From Gelidibacter mesophilus DSM 14095 (GTDB lineage Bacteria; Bacteroidota; Bacteroidia; Flavobacteriales; Flavobacteriaceae), in NCBI RefSeq assembly GCF_000423005.1, contig NZ_AUHD01000010.1, positions 79,260 through 143,259 of the forward strand: a DNA stretch of 64,000 nucleotides. The letters run 5' to 3'. Under the pieces are notes generated by a model. The model had not been told where the DNA came from. It saw nothing but the letters and a program-made list of their open reading frames with translations, and made no database searches. The position numbers were made by a program, and so were the translations under genes. Positions 63,687-64,000 of the stretch are shown here, piece after piece. The number at the start of each line of letters is the position of its first letter. Within the stretch, counting starts at the first letter, position 1.

Positions 63687-63715
63687 ATCTTTATTGTCAG
63701 TAAACATATAATATT

Positions 63716-64000
63716 ATGGATATTTTTAAAGGTCAAAATCTTCTAGAGTTCTCTGATCGGTTCAAAACCGATGAAGATTGCAAGAAATACTTAGCTTCAA
63801 TTAAATCAAATATGGGCTACAAATGCTTGAGATGTAATCATACTGCCTGCCAAGTTCGCAAGGATTTTGCAAGACAGTGCAATATCTGCGGACATATTGA
63901 ATCTACCACGGCCAATACGCTTTTCCACAAGGTTAAATTTGGAGTTCGCAAAGCATTTTTTATTTGTTTTGAAATGGCTTCATCAACCAAGAGCCTATCT
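63716..64000 (+). mobile_element. IS1595-type transposase, 5' part only (runs off the window)
   Basis: ATG at 63716 opens a frame of 95 codons without stop to the window end: MDIFKGQNLLEFSDRFKT, a zinc ribbon with Cys pairs (YKCLRCNHTAC, CNICGHIEST) and TLFHKVKFGVRKAFFICFEMA. This is the N-terminal zinc-binding part of IS1595/ISXO2-like DDE transposases. The catalytic part and right end are outside the window. No obvious terminal inverted repeat is seen in the few bases before the ATG. Confidence 0.88.

Overview
The window reads as chromosomal DNA of a member of the Bacteroidota, most likely a (marine) Flavobacteriaceae species. The evidence is the AT-rich composition, near-consensus Bacteroidota promoters (TTG, 17-23 nt, TAnnTTTG) in front of several genes, few Shine-Dalgarno sites, a zeaxanthin-type carotenoid operon, ~800-residue two-lobed FtsX/MacB permeases starting MIRNYFKIAWRN, and many gene families typical of this class. 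Species cannot be named from the sequence alone.

Layout. 1-5.4 kb: a sugar-phosphate transferase for surface polysaccharide, an AIM24/TIGR00266 protein, a small unknown protein, a LysR regulator with the exact OxyR cysteine pair, and a cyclophilin-FKBP fusion. 5.5-12.9 kb: two small genes, then a cell-envelope folding operon (two PpiC-type proteins, SurA) ending in a MoxR ATPase and an acyltransferase. 13.1-16.1 kb: aconitase and a TlpA-like thioredoxin. 16.0-21.0 kb: minus-strand crtY-crtZ-crtB-crtI next to a MerR/B12 (CarH-like) photoreceptor-repressor. An 8-bp inverted repeat covers the crtI promoter, and the crtI transcript looks nearly leaderless. 21.0-23.8 kb: tRNA-Leu(GAG), a lipoprotein, a one-TM protein and a PRC-barrel protein.

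23.9-43.2 kb is the most unusual part: an NtrY/NtrC-type two-component pair (GAFTDA instead of GAFTGA), facing a MacA-like adaptor, an ABC ATPase and five consecutive MacB/FtsX-type permeases, followed by a GIN-domain protein and a second, diverged ABC ATPase. The gene junctions carry repeated hairpins and near-identical sequence (one 85-bp block is exactly duplicated) while the permease interiors are divergent. This suggests an array that grows or exchanges cassettes through its junctions. No outer-membrane TolC-like gene is present.

43.3-63.7 kb is almost entirely minus-strand and looks like a stress/redox island: HPF, Dps, a medium-chain alcohol dehydrogenase, a DsbA/FrnE-like thiol oxidoreductase with a divergent HxlR regulator, an NTF2-like protein, two YceI proteins (one exported, one cytosolic), an FMN reductase, two tandem-domain universal stress proteins, a KefB/CPA2 antiporter, catalase, VOC, DIP1984, DUF981-like, a two-repeat MliC-like lipoprotein, GNAT and pirin. 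It also holds decayed genes: a TRIC/YicG channel with a one-base frameshift and a truncated FUSC gene. The window ends inside an IS1595-type transposase that starts within 10 bp of the pirin gene's longest start.

No rRNA, CRISPR array, prophage or replication origin was seen. The best candidates for something new are the cassette-like permease array with its junction hairpins, and the B12 photoreceptor operator over a leaderless crtI.
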